Below, in pieces: positions 1 to 9,771 of a stretch of DNA of 64,000 bases (its first letter is position 1; each line of letters opens with the position of its first letter). A program made the position numbers and the translations under genes. The notes under the pieces were generated by a model. The model was not told the origin of the DNA, did no database searches, and worked only from the letters and a program-made list of their open reading frames with translations. The stretch is from CAIWHR01 sp963708855 (GTDB taxonomy: Bacteria; Pseudomonadota; Gammaproteobacteria; Burkholderiales; Casimicrobiaceae), in assembly GCA_963708855.1 (NCBI GenBank), contig CAVPUM010000007.1:235577-299576 (forward strand). The letters are read 5' to 3'.

Positions 1-1
1 C

Positions 2-3000
2 ACGGCGAGCGGCGACTTCTGGTCGACCGCGCATCAGCCGACGGCGGCGCGCCCGACGCACTACGAAGCGATATTCACCGAAGCGCGCGCCGAATTTCGC
101 CGGCGCGACCACGATTTCGAGTCGCATACCGAAATTGTCGTTTCGCCCGAAGACGACATCGAGCTGCGCCGGCTGCGCATCACCAATCACGCGCGAACGC
201 GGCGCACGATCGATGTCACCAGTTACGCGGAAGTCGTTCTCGCGTCCGCTTCCGCCGACGCCCTGCATCCCGCGTTCTCCAATCTCTTCGTGCAGACCGA
301 GATCATCCCGCAGCGGCAAGCCATCCTGTGCACGCGCCGGCCCCGCTCGCACGACGAGCCGGCACCCTGGATGTTTCACCTGATGGCCATCCACGGACCC
401 AGTTCGCTGGACGTCTCCTTCGAGACGGACCGCATGGCGTTCATCGGCCGCGGGCGTACGGTCGCCGCGCCGCAGGCGATGCTCGACGCAGGACGGCTGT
501 CCGGCAATCAGGGTTCGGTTCTCGATCCGATCGTCGCGATCCGGCACCGGATCACCCTCGATCCGCAGCAGACCGCGACGATCGACATGGCATCCGGCAT
601 GGCGGAGACGCGCGACGCCGCAGTGAGCCTCGTCGGAAAGTATCAGGATCGGCATCTCGCGGACCGCGTTTTCGATCTGGCGTGGACGCACAGCTGGGTG
701 ACGCTGCGCCAGATCAATGCCACGGAATCCGATGCGCAGCTCTATGCGCGCCTCGCCGGTTCCATCGTCTACGCCAACGCCTCGCTGCGCGCGGAAGCCG
801 GCGTGCTCCTGCGGAACCGGCGCGGGCAGTCCGGGCTCTGGAGTTACGCGATCTCCGGCGATCTGCCGATCGTTCTGCTGCAGATCGGAGACTCGGAGAA
901 CATCGATCTCGTGCGCCGGCTGGTGCAGGCGCACGCGTACTGGCGCCTGAAGGGGCTGGCGGTGGACCTCGTGATCTGGAACGAGGACCGCGGCGGGTAT
1001 CGGCAGGCCCTGCAGGATCAGATCATGGGGCTGATCGCCGCCGGTATCGAAGCCCACGTGATGGATCGACCGGGCGGGATCTTCGTGCGGCGGGCGGAGC
1101 AGATCTCGGACGAGGACCGCATCCTGCTCCAGTCGGTGGCGCGCGCCATCATCACCGACCGCCGGGGGAGCCTGGTGGAACAGATCACCCGTCGCGGCCC
1201 CGTGGAGGTGCGGGTCCCGCGCCTCGTGCCGACCCGGAACCATCGCGGCGAAATGCCACCCGCCGAACCGCCCTCGCGCGAGCTGATCCTGTCCAACGGG
1301 CTCGGGGGATTCACGCCCGACGGCAGCGAGTACGTCATCACGCTGCGCCCGGGCCAGGCGACGCCGGCGCCCTGGGTCAACGTGCTGGCGAATCCGGACT
1401 TCGGCACGATCGTTTCCGAATCCGGGCTGGCGTACACGTGGAGCGAGAACGCGCACGAGTTTCGTCTCACGCCGTGGAACAACGACCCCGTGAGCGATGC
1501 AAGCGGAGAAGCGTTCTTCCTGCGCGACGAGGAATCCGGGCAATTCTGGTCACCCTCGCCGTTGCCCGCCCGCGGCACCGGCGCCTATGTCACCCGCCAC
1601 GGATTCGGCTACAGCGTCTTCGAGCACCGCGAGGATGGCATCAGCTCGGAGCTTTGCGGTGTACGTCGCCATCGACTGCGGCGGTGAAGTTCTCGGTGCT
1701 GAAGGTGCGCAATGTTTCGGGGCGTTCGCGCCGGCTCTCGGCCACCGGTTACGTGGAATGGGTCCTCGGCGATCTGCGGCCCAAGACGGCGATGCACGTG
1801 ATCACCGAAATCGAGGCCAAGAGCGGCGCGCTCCTGGCACGCAATGCCTACAACACGGAGTTCCCCGACCGCGTCGCGTTCTTCGACGTGGACGACCCGA
1901 TCCGCAGCGTGAGCGGCGACCGCACCGAGTTCCTGGGACGCAACGGCGCGCTGCGCAATCCCGCCGCGATGGCGCGACAGCGCCTTTCGGGCAAGGTGGG
2001 CGCGGCGCTCGATCCGTGTGCCGCCATCCAGGTCTCGTTCGATCTGAAGGACGGCGAGGAGCGCGAGATCGTCTTCCGGCTCGGCGTCGGCCGAAATGCC
2101 GTCGATGCCGGCAGCCTCGTGCAGCGCTTCCGCGGATCGACCGCCGCTCATGGCGCGCTGGACGCGGTGCGAGCGCGCTGGACGCGCACGCTCGGCACCT
2201 TGCAGATGGACACGCCCGACGCATCGCTCAACGTGCTGGCCAACGGCTGGCTGCTGTACCAGACGCTGGCGTGCCGCCTGTGGGCGCGAAGCGGCTACTA
2301 CCAGTCGGGCGGCGCCTTCGGCTTTCGCGATCAGCTGCAGGACGTCATGGCGCTCGTCCACGCCGAGCCCGCGCTCGATGCGCGAGCATCTTCTCCGCTG
2401 CGCGGGACGCCAGTTCCTGGAGGGCGACGTCCAGCATTGGTGGCACCCGCCGTCGGGCCGCGGCGTGCGGACGCGCTGCTCGGATGACTATCTGTGGCTG
2501 CCGCTGGCCACGGCACGCTATGTGAACGCGACCGGCGACGGCGGCGTGCTGGACGAATCGATCCACTTCCTGGAAGGTCGCCCGGTGAACCCGGGGGACG
2601 ACTCCTACTACGACCTGCCCCGCCGGTCCGCGGAATCGGCCAGCCTCTACCAGCACTGCGTGCGCGCCATCGACCATGGCCTGCAATTCGGGGCGCACGG
2701 CCTGCCGCTGATGGGCTCCGGGGACTGGAACGACGGCATGAACCTCGTCGGGGATCAAGGGTACCGGCGAAAGCGTCTGGCTGGGGTTTTTCCTGTTTGC
2801 GGTGCTGAAACAGTTCGCAGCGCTCGCGCAGGCGAAGGGTGACGCGGCGTTCGCGGAACGATGCAATGCGGAAGGCCTCAAGCTTCGCCAGAACCTCGAG
2901 CTGCACGGTTGGGACGGCGAGTGGTACAAGCGCGCGTACTTCGACGACGGCTCGCCGCTGGGCTCCGCGACCAACCGCGAGTGCAGGATCGACTCCGTCG

Positions 3001-3749
3001 CGCAAAGCTGGGCGGTGCTGTCGGGCGCGGGCGATGCCACCCGCTCGCGTGCGGCGATGAACGCCGTCGACGAGCGCCTCGTGCGCCGCGATCACGCGTT
3101 GATCCAGCTTCTGGATCCGCCCTTCGACCGGTCCAATCTCGACCCGGGCTACATCAGAGGCTACGTCCCGGGCGTGCGCGAGAACGGGGGACAGTACACG
3201 CACGGCGCGATCTGGGCGGCGATGGCTTTCGCGGCCATGGGCGATCGGGACCGCGCCTGGGAACTCATGACCATGATCAACCCGGTGCGTCACTCGCAAA
3301 CACCGGAGGGCATGGCGACCTACAAGGTGGAGCCGTATGTGATCGCCGCCGATGTCTACGCGCTGCCGCCGCACAACGGCCGCGGCGGCTGGAGCTGGTA
3401 CACGGGCTCGGCCGGATGGATGTACCGGCTCATCTCCGAATCGCTGCTCGGTTTGACGCTCGAGCGGGGTTGTCTCCGTTTCGCGCCGTGCCTTCCCGCC
3501 GACTGGACTGCGTTCACGATGCGCTATCGGTACGGCGAGACCACGTACGCCATCGCCATCCGGCAGACGTTCGCCGCCGCCGGCGAAGGAAAACAGCGCG
3601 CCGAGATTACGGTGGATGGCGTCGCGCAAGCGGATGGCTCGGTTCACCTTGTCGACGATCGCGCTGCGCACGACGTCCTGGTCGAGGTGCGCCCGGCATC
3701 GAGGTCGGAGGTGTCATTGCGCCTGGCGCCATTGGGTTCCCATACGTGA
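2..3749 (+). CDS. ndvB: Cyclic beta-1,2-glucan synthase, C-terminal part (GH94), 5'-truncated and frameshifted
   Basis: This is the C-terminal part of an NdvB-type cyclic beta-1,2-glucan synthase, an inner-membrane enzyme of about 2,800 residues that makes periplasmic glucans used in osmoadaptation. The reading frame is already open at base 2, so the glycosyltransferase part lies outside the window. Two GH94 beta-sandwich repeats are visible, beginning near GDFWSTAHQP and ESGQFWSPSPLP. They are followed by the helical catalytic domain with GSGDWNDGMNLVG near 2710-2750; its DWND carries the GH94 catalytic Asp. Similarity moves from frame 2 to 3 near 1658, 3 to 1 near 1677, 1 to 2 near 2383 and 2 to 3 near 2757. 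Each step is explained by one extra base, so sequencing error is likely, but a pseudogene cannot be excluded. The stop is at 3747-3749. Confidence 0.8.
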
Positions 3750-3973
3750 CAGCTCGTCGCGCCTGCACGTGACGGGCTGAGACCTGTCGGATATCCGGCT
3801 CGGTTGCTCGAATGCCCAGCGTGCGGTAACAGACCGACAGGCGAACTGGACGCAAGGCATCGTATCGGATATCGACGAGCTGGCTGCAGCAATCGATCAT
3901 AAGGTTTCGTCGCCGTATCGTGGCAGGATGTGCACCTCCAGCACGGATCCAGGAATCGATTGCAGGCAACGAT

Positions 3974-4363
3974 ATGTCATCCCCCAAACCCATACAGATC
4001 ATCCTGGCCCGTCAGCTTGCCAGCAACCTTGCGACGCCCATTCTCATCGTGGACACCGAGGGGACGCTCATCTTCTACAACGACGCGGCCGAGACGATTC
4101 TGGATCAGCGCTTCGATGAAACCGGGGAGGTGCGCGCCGACGATTGGACGGGCCGTTTCGCGATTGCCGACGAGGCGCGCAACCCGATTGCGCAGGAAGA
4201 CCGCCCCATGATGATGGCGCTGTCCGAGCGCAAGCCCGTCTCGCGAACGGTATGGATGCGATGCGGGCATCGCGAATGGCGGCACATGAACATCACGGCC
4301 TATCCGCTCATCGGCGTGGGCGGTCAATTCCTCGGCGCGAAAATGATCTTCTGGGAAGTCTGA
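3974..4363 (+). CDS. Single PAS-domain protein
   Basis: A 129-residue protein that is essentially one PAS domain. The core LILIVDTEG-like start (TPILIVDTEGTLIFYNDAAE, residues about 20-39) is followed by a MRCGHREWRHMNITAYPL strand region and a final strand ending in FLGAKMIFWEV. PAS domains bind small ligands or cofactors and sense signals, but no output domain (kinase, cyclase, HTH) is attached. It probably acts through a partner protein. The stop codon is separated by one base from the ATG of the metallo-beta-lactamase-fold gene, so the two are surely co-transcribed and the hydrolase is the natural candidate partner. ATG 3974 is preferred over the upstream in-frame start at 3920 because the PAS fold begins directly after it. 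Confidence 0.75.
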   Translation: MSSPKPIQIILARQLASNLATPILIVDTEGTLIFYNDAAETILDQRFDETGEVRADDWTGRFAIADEARNPIAQEDRPMMMALSERKPVSRTVWMRCGHREWRHMNITAYPLIGVGGQFLGAKMIFWEV

Positions 4364-4364
4364 G

Positions 4365-5207
4365 ATGCAGGTCACCCTGTGGGGAACGCGGGGATCGCTC
4401 GCCACGCCCGGCCCGGAGACGGCGCGATACGGCGGGAACACCTCGTGCGTAGGCATCGTCGGGCGCGAGGGCACCATGCTCGTGCTGGATGCGGGCACGG
4501 GCGTGCGCCGCCTCGGGGCGAGGATTCCCGAATCCGTGCGCCGGGTCGACATCCTGTTGACGCATCTCCATATGGACCACATTCAGGGGCTGGGCTTCTT
4601 CGCCCCGCTTTATCGGCCTGACGTGGAAGCGCACATCTGGGGCCCTGGCAGCGTCACGCTGCGCCTGCAGGCACGCCTCATGCGCTATCTTTCGCCCCCG
4701 CTGTTTCCGGTAAGCCTCTCCGAGCTGCCATGCAAGCTGACGTTTCACGAAGTCCCCCGTGATGAAGTCGACATCGGCGAGTTCCGTGTCACGTCCGCAC
4801 TGGTGTGCCATCCTGGTCCGACGGTGGGATACCGCATTGCCGAGGCAGGCGGAAGCGTGATGACCTACCTGCCGGATCACGAACCGGCATTGGGCAGTTC
4901 GCACTTTCCGTCTTTGCCACGGGCATGGACTTCCGGCAGCGCACTGGCGGCGGGCGCGGACTTGCTGATACACGACGGCCAATACAGCGCCGCCGAGTAT
5001 CCCGGCCACTGCGGCTGGGGACACAGCTCGCTCGAGCACACGCTCGACTTCGGCACGCTGACCGAAGTGAAGCACCTCGTGCCGTTCCACCATGATCCCG
5101 GCCATTCCGATGCGGACCTCGACCATCTGCTTGCGGAAGCCATCGACAAGACCAAGCCCTCCTACCGCGTCACGCCCGGAATCGAGGGCGCGATACTCGA
5201 ACTGTAG
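4365..5207 (+). CDS. Metallo-beta-lactamase-fold hydrolase
   Basis: A 280-residue MBL-fold metallohydrolase. The metal-binding motif THLHMDH (residues 66-72; H67, H69, D71, H72) is intact. Further ligand candidates are His in VCHPGPTVGYRI, Asp in LIHDGQY and the late His in VPFHHDPGHSD. The opening strand TLWGTRGSLATPGPETARYG resembles the PhnP/RNase Z-like branch, in which the substrate is usually a phosphodiester, cyclic phosphate or small ester; the actual substrate cannot be read from the sequence. It is cytoplasmic (no signal peptide) and starts one base after the PAS gene stop, so translation is probably coupled. A PAS sensor paired with an MBL hydrolase suggests a two-gene signalling or detoxification module, which is inference. 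Confidence 0.85.
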   Translation: MQVTLWGTRGSLATPGPETARYGGNTSCVGIVGREGTMLVLDAGTGVRRLGARIPESVRRVDILLTHLHMDHIQGLGFFAPLYRPDVEAHIWGPGSVTLRLQARLMRYLSPPLFPVSLSELPCKLTFHEVPRDEVDIGEFRVTSALVCHPGPTVGYRIAEAGGSVMTYLPDHEPALGSSHFPSLPRAWTSGSALAAGADLLIHDGQYSAAEYPGHCGWGHSSLEHTLDFGTLTEVKHLVPFHHDPGHSDADLDHLLAEAIDKTKPSYRVTPGIEGAILEL

Positions 5208-5260
5208 GTCCGGCCGTCCGGTGCCGGAACCGGTCGGCACTCCCCGCCACGGCGCGCATG

Positions 5261-5303
5261 CGTGCGTCAGCGCACGGACGCCACGAGTCGATCCGCCTAG
5301 TCT
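5261..5303 (+). promoter_or_regulatory. Predicted Crp-type operator/promoter, site 1
   Basis: Perfect palindrome CGTGCG-TCAG-CGCACG at 5261-5276. The -10-like hexamer TAGTCT (5298-5303) is centred 32 bp downstream. This fits an activator bound at about -41.5 and would drive the small membrane-protein gene at 5366. One of nine similarly arranged sites in the window. Confidence 0.5.
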
Positions 5304-5365
5304 TTGCTCCATGGCCGCCGTTTCCGTGTGGCCCGGAACGAAGGAACAATCCAGATGAGCTTCCA

Positions 5366-5560
5366 ATGAATATCGACAAGCGTTTCGTCATGTTGCTCGC
5401 CGTTGCCGCCGGCGCCGCAGTCGGCGCGGTGGCCGCATCGAAATCGTGGCTGCGACATCGCCACACCACGCGCGACCGGGAACACAAGCAGGATCTCAAG
5501 TCGTGGGAGAACGAAGGCGGCAACCTGGCGCCGGCTGCCGTCTCGCCGGCACAGCCGTAG
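5366..5560 (+). CDS. Small membrane-anchored protein, unknown function
   Basis: A 64-residue protein with an N-terminal hydrophobic Ala/Val/Gly-rich segment (residues about 8-24, VMLLAVAAGAAVGAVAAS), then a basic stretch (RHRHTTRDREHKQ) and an Ala/Pro-rich tail. It looks like a single-pass inner-membrane protein or an uncleaved signal anchor. I do not recognise a family. It sits behind one of the repeated palindromic promoters (site 1), about 60 bases downstream of the predicted -10. That places it with the other small envelope and stress genes of this window and is the best reason to regard it as real. ATG 5366 is chosen because residues before it lack protein character. Confidence 0.55.
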   Translation: MNIDKRFVMLLAVAAGAAVGAVAASKSWLRHRHTTRDREHKQDLKSWENEGGNLAPAAVSPAQP

Positions 5561-5673
5561 CCTCGAGCGCCTGGGGGCGGACCAGCCCGCAGGTCTTCGC
5601 ATCATCCGCGCCGTCGCGGCCGCTCCATGGCTCGCGATCCGCGGCTCCTCACCCCAACGGGAAAGCGCACATC

Positions 5674-6366
5674 ATGAAACGAGTACTCAAACCCTTATTG
5701 ATCGCGATCACGCTGGCGGCCGCGGGTTCGGCCGCTGCCGACAGCATTACGTTCTACCAGGACGACAACTACCGCGGACGTCAATTCACCGCCGATCAAT
5801 CCGTTGCGAACTTCGGCCGCAATGGCTTCAATGACCAGGTCAGTTCGGCGGTCGTGCACGATGGCCATTGGGAGATCTGCGTCGACAGCGAATTCCGCGG
5901 CAGTTGCGGAGTGCTCGGTCCCGGCGCCTATCCCAATCTCGGCGCGTACGCCGGTCGCGTCAGTTCGGTGCGCCCCGTCGACGGCCGCCATGCCGACAAT
6001 CGTCCCGACAATCGCTCCGATGATCGCGGTCGCAACCGCGAAGCCCGCGCGACGTTGTACGAAGGTCCGAACCTTTCCGGGCGCTCCTATCCGCTCAACG
6101 ACATAATGCCGAACATGGGCCGGACCGGATTCAACGACCGCGCATCGTCGTTGCGCGTCGATCGCGGTTACTGGATCTTCTGCAGTGACTCCGAATTTCG
6201 GGGGGAATGCCGTACCTTCGGTCCCGGCGAATATGCTTCGCTTCCGGGTCTCAACAACGTAATCTCGTCAGGGCGCCGGATCTCGAACGACTATCCGTAC
6301 GGCGACCGGCCCAACTGGCAGCGTGATCCGTTCAATCAATCGCTGAACTCGCAGAATCGCCAGTAG
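5674..6366 (+). CDS. Secreted beta/gamma-crystallin family protein
   Basis: A 230-residue exported protein. Residues 1-22 form a signal peptide ending in GSAAA. Two beta/gamma-crystallin domains follow, starting at ITFYQDDNYRGRQF (about residue 25) and ATLYEGPNLSGRSYPL (about residue 128). They are separated by a hydrophilic Asp/Arg/Asn-rich linker and followed by a polar tail. Each domain carries the crystallin calcium-type motif pattern (NDQVSS, GRVSS, NDRASS), so calcium binding is plausible. Cys residues repeat at equivalent places (ICVDSEFRGSC and FCSDSEFRGEC), suggesting a disulfide per domain in the periplasm. Bacterial members are mostly structural or stress-related; no enzymatic role is expected. 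Confidence 0.8.
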   Translation: MKRVLKPLLIAITLAAAGSAAADSITFYQDDNYRGRQFTADQSVANFGRNGFNDQVSSAVVHDGHWEICVDSEFRGSCGVLGPGAYPNLGAYAGRVSSVRPVDGRHADNRPDNRSDDRGRNREARATLYEGPNLSGRSYPLNDIMPNMGRTGFNDRASSLRVDRGYWIFCSDSEFRGECRTFGPGEYASLPGLNNVISSGRRISNDYPYGDRPNWQRDPFNQSLNSQNRQ

Positions 6367-6388
6367 GCATCCGGCGAGTGGCGGCCGG

Positions 6389-7708
6389 TCAAGCGCGCCG
6401 GCGCGCTTTCCGTCTTGCGTACAGGCCCATCAGCGGCGTCACCGAAATGCCGTGCAGCAAGACCGATGCGGCGACCGTCGTCAGCGTGATCGCGATCAGC
6501 TCTTTCGCCAGCGGTTCCGGCAAACCGTGATTGATCGCGTACATCAGGTAGAAGATCGAGCCGACGCCGCGAATGCCAAACCAGGCAATCAGGATGCGCT
6601 GATCACGCGATACGCTGCGCGCGCCCATCAGTCCCAGCCAGACCGAAGCGGGACGGGCCACGAGAAACAGGAGCAGAAGGAACCAGACGACGGGCGACGG
6701 CCAATTGGTGTAGGACAACATGGCGCCGACCACCATGACCACCACCAGCTCGGCGATTCGCTCGAGTTGCCCGTTGAAGCCCTTCACGGCCTCCATCAGG
6801 TAGACGCCGGCGTGATCGGCGTGGGTGGCCAGTTCCCTTTCGCTTCCCGCACCCATGACAATCGTGACCTCCGCCGGGCGCGACGGCTTGTCCTGCCGCG
6901 AGTGTTCCTTGACCCGCTGCAGCGCGAGTCCTGCGGCAAACACCGCAAGAAAACCCGAGGCGAAGCTGAGCTGCGCAACACCGTAGGCGATCGCGATCAG
7001 TCCGAGCGCCAGGAACTCGTCGAGGCCGACCGCCTCCTGATGCCGTGTGCGCAGGTAGAGAACCAGCTTCCCGATCAATGCTCCCAGTGCACCGCCGATC
7101 GCCAGCCCGCCGGCGATGGCCCACACCACGTCGACGGCCAGCCAGCGCCAGCCGCCGTCGCCGAAGTCGTAGAGTCCGAGCAGGCCCAGGGCGAGCAGCA
7201 CGACAGGAAACGCGGCGCCGTCGTTGAGGCCGCCCTCGGCGGTGAGGCTGAAGCGGAGGCGGTCGCGATCGGACGAATCCTCGACCTGCACGTCGGACGC
7301 GAGCACGGGATCGGTGGGCGCCAGAATCGCCGCCAGCAGGATCGCCGCGCCCGCGGGCAGCCCGAGCAGGAGGACGCCGATGACCGCGACGAACACCACC
7401 GTCAGCACCATCGACGGGAAGGCCAGGCGCAACGGCAGGTACCAGCGCTTGTCGCGCAGCGGAACGCCGAGCTTCAGTCCGACGGCGAACAGCGAGATGA
7501 GCAGCGCGATTTCCGCCATCCTTTCCAGGTCGACGGAGTGCAGGAGCGGGTCGGGCGCCATGAGCGCCCACCCCGCCGGCCCAAGGGCATAGCCGATGGC
7601 CAGGTAGAGAATGCCGGGACTCAGCGGCAATCGCTGCAGAAGCGTGCCGAGGAGCGCCATGGTGATCAAGATGGCGCCGATGACGAGCGCCCAGGTGGTG
7701 ACGGACAT
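6389..7708 (-). CDS. Cation:proton antiporter (CPA family)
   Basis: A 439-residue inner-membrane protein with about 12 hydrophobic segments, of the NhaP/CvrA-like monovalent cation:proton antiporter family. Family motifs are visible: APTDPVLASD (residues 130-139) and EGGLNDGAAF (158-167). The latter carries the Asn-Asp pair (162-163) expected in the ion-binding centre. There is no C-terminal TrkA-type regulatory domain; the protein ends in a short basic tail RRKARRRA. The start at 7708 is preferred over an in-frame start at 7798 because the 30 residues between are not membrane-like. It is divergent from the caspase-like gene and shares that intergenic region with promoter site 2. Likely role: sodium or potassium efflux and pH homeostasis. 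Confidence 0.85.
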   Translation of the reverse strand: MSVTTWALVIGAILITMALLGTLLQRLPLSPGILYLAIGYALGPAGWALMAPDPLLHSVDLERMAEIALLISLFAVGLKLGVPLRDKRWYLPLRLAFPSMVLTVVFVAVIGVLLLGLPAGAAILLAAILAPTDPVLASDVQVEDSSDRDRLRFSLTAEGGLNDGAAFPVVLLALGLLGLYDFGDGGWRWLAVDVVWAIAGGLAIGGALGALIGKLVLYLRTRHQEAVGLDEFLALGLIAIAYGVAQLSFASGFLAVFAAGLALQRVKEHSRQDKPSRPAEVTIVMGAGSERELATHADHAGVYLMEAVKGFNGQLERIAELVVVMVVGAMLSYTNWPSPVVWFLLLLFLVARPASVWLGLMGARSVSRDQRILIAWFGIRGVGSIFYLMYAINHGLPEPLAKELIAITLTTVAASVLLHGISVTPLMGLYARRKARRRA

Positions 7709-7809
7709 CGCGGATTCCAAAGGGAACAGGACCAGCCGGGGCACGCGGCTCGCACCACGATGACCGCAACCGGGCAGCGCGTCGGTGCGGCGACGCACAC
7801 TGTGGCGTG

Positions 7810-7852
7810 CGTACGACGGCGCACAGACCGGGGCCGGACCTCCGGCTAGGCT
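7810..7852 (+). promoter_or_regulatory. Predicted Crp-type operator/promoter, site 2
   Basis: Imperfect palindrome CGTACG-ACGG-CGCACA at 7810-7825 with TAGGCT at 7847-7852. The centres are 32 bp apart. It points at the first caspase-like gene, whose ATG lies 46 bases after the hexamer, and is embedded in the divergent region with the antiporter gene. Confidence 0.5.
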
Positions 7853-7897
7853 GATCGATATCAGCGATCGTGCAAACAGCCTGAGCGTATTCGACGC

Positions 7898-9557
7898 ATG
7901 TCCTCAATTGCCAAGCTTCTTCTTCTGGTCGCACTGTTCGCCCTGGGCTGGGGCACGGATAGCCACGCCGACAAGCGCACCGTCTGCACGATCACCGTCA
8001 ATTCGTCCGACGAAAAGGAGATGTTTCGGCAACGCCTGCCCGAGGATCAGTATCAGTTCGTCGAGCTGGTGGAACGCGGTCGACCCGACTGGCTGGCCTC
8101 GGCCTGCCGGCAGGGCGTCCGGTGCGACATGCTCGTCATCTCGGGCCATTTCGACGGGAGCACCGAGTTCTATTCGGACCAGGTGGCCGCCAGCGAGTTC
8201 CTGCCGGTCGCGGAGATGGAGCGCGCTTCCTGCAGCGACTCCTGCCCGGGACTGTTCTCGCAATTGAAGGAGGTCTATCTCTTCGGCTGCAACACGTTGA
8301 ATGCGGACGCGATCAGGAGCGCGTCCTCGGAAGTCGGCCGCAGCCTTGTGCGCGCCGGGCACTCGCAGGCGGACGCGCAGCGCCTGGCGCGCACCCTCGA
8401 TCAGCGTCACGGCGAAAGCAGCCGTGATCGCATGCGCCGGATCTTCGCGAACGTGCCCGTCATCTACGGCTTTTCTTCGGTCGCGCCGCTGGGGCCCGCG
8501 GCGGCGACCCTGCTCGGCCGCTACCTGCAGGCGTCGTCGCTCGCCGAGGTCGGCAGCGGTCGCGCGAGTCCCAGGCTCCTCGGCCACTTCGCCGCCGAGT
8601 CCATGATCGCCGTCAGCGGCCTGCGCGAATCGGATCCGCGCGCCGTCTATCGGCGCGAGGCCTGTCAATTCATCGACGACCGGCTGTCGCCGGCGCAGAA
8701 GCTCGGCTTCATCCACGGCCTCCTGCGCCGCGACATGGCGGAAGTCCGCATGTTCCTCGAGCGCATCGAAGGCCTGTTCGCTTCGTTGACCGAAAGCGAG
8801 CGGCAAACCCCGTCCTTCGCGCAGGCGCTGGGCGAGATCGCGCGCGATGACGTCACGCGCGACCGTTACCTGCGCTTTGCGGAGGACGCCGATCTGCCGC
8901 AGATTCGCGCCCGCATGATCCAGCTCGCGGGCACGCTGGGCTGGCTGTCGCCGCAGGATGAGCGCGCCGAGCTGGTACGCATGATCGGCGACGTGCTCGG
9001 GCGCAGATCCGTCGGCGCGGCCGAAGTCGACCTGATTTGCGCGCTGAACACGGACCACGCGCTGGACCAGGAACGCCATCGCCTGTCGCTGTCGCCAGCG
9101 GACGCCGACAAGGTGACGCACGCGGCGGCCCTGGGATGCCTCGGGAGCACCGAGGGCCGCGCCCGCGTCCTTCGAGGCGCTGACCAGTGACGACGACGCC
9201 GAAGTTCAGATCGCCGAGGTCTATCTCGGGCATCGACCGATCACCGACGTCGACGAGATTCGTGTCGTGGCGAGCGGGATCGCGCGCATGACGGAACCGG
9301 CGCGCAGGTCCGCGCGCTCGACACCCTGGCGCGCCATCGCCTCAGCGATCGCCAGAGTCTGGACGAGCTGGCGCGCCTCTTCCCCGTTTCCCGATCGGTC
9401 GATGTGCAGCGGGCCATCGCCGCGGTCTTCATTCGCTCCGACTATCGACTGTTGCCGAGACCCGAAATGGTCACGCATGCTGAGCCAATCCCGCCTGAAG
9501 TCACCCGGCGGCGCCGACATCATCGACATCCTCATCCGCCGCCTGCAGACGCCCTAG
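7898..9557 (+). CDS. Secreted caspase-like protein with helical C-terminal half (copy 1, frameshifted)
   Basis: I do not recognise a named family. A signal peptide (residues 1-24, ending in DSHA) leads into an alpha/beta region with two telling motifs: DMLVISGHFDG (His84) and EVYLFGCNTLN (Cys131). Each follows a hydrophobic strand. A His then a Cys about 45-50 residues later, each at the end of a strand, is the layout of clan CD peptidases (caspase, gingipain and CHAT folds). The Cys pairs SCSDSC and others fit a periplasmic or secreted protein. From about residue 260 it is all helical and HEAT-like. The end of the gene is read by comparison with the downstream paralogue: frames change near 9172 (+1), 9290 (-1) and 9477 (+1), finishing at IIDILIRRLQTP. 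Peptidase function is inference from the two motifs only. Confidence 0.6.
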
Positions 9558-9771
9558 CGTCCAGCGTGGCGATGTCACCGGCCCGGCGCCCGGCCTTACG
9601 GGCCATCGGCCGGCAACATGTGGTAGGCTTGATGCCCGTCGAACGGTGCGCCGGGGGACGGAAGCCCTGCGTGGTGATTCTGCCTGCGCGAGGTCGGACG
9701 TGCCGGCCGGCCTCATGCTTCGCCTCACGGATCAATGACGGCCAGGTGCCGAAGCCCCGGCCGGAGGTATC

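Noticed and set aside
290..2842. Three separate genes at the start of the window
   Set aside because: The protein similarity is continuous across the frame changes and matches one cyclic glucan synthase, so it was annotated as one broken gene.
3815..3850. Additional operator copy near 3830 on the minus strand
   Set aside because: The half-sites TGTTA and GCACG are present but the spacing differs from the other nine and no -10 hexamer lies at the right distance.
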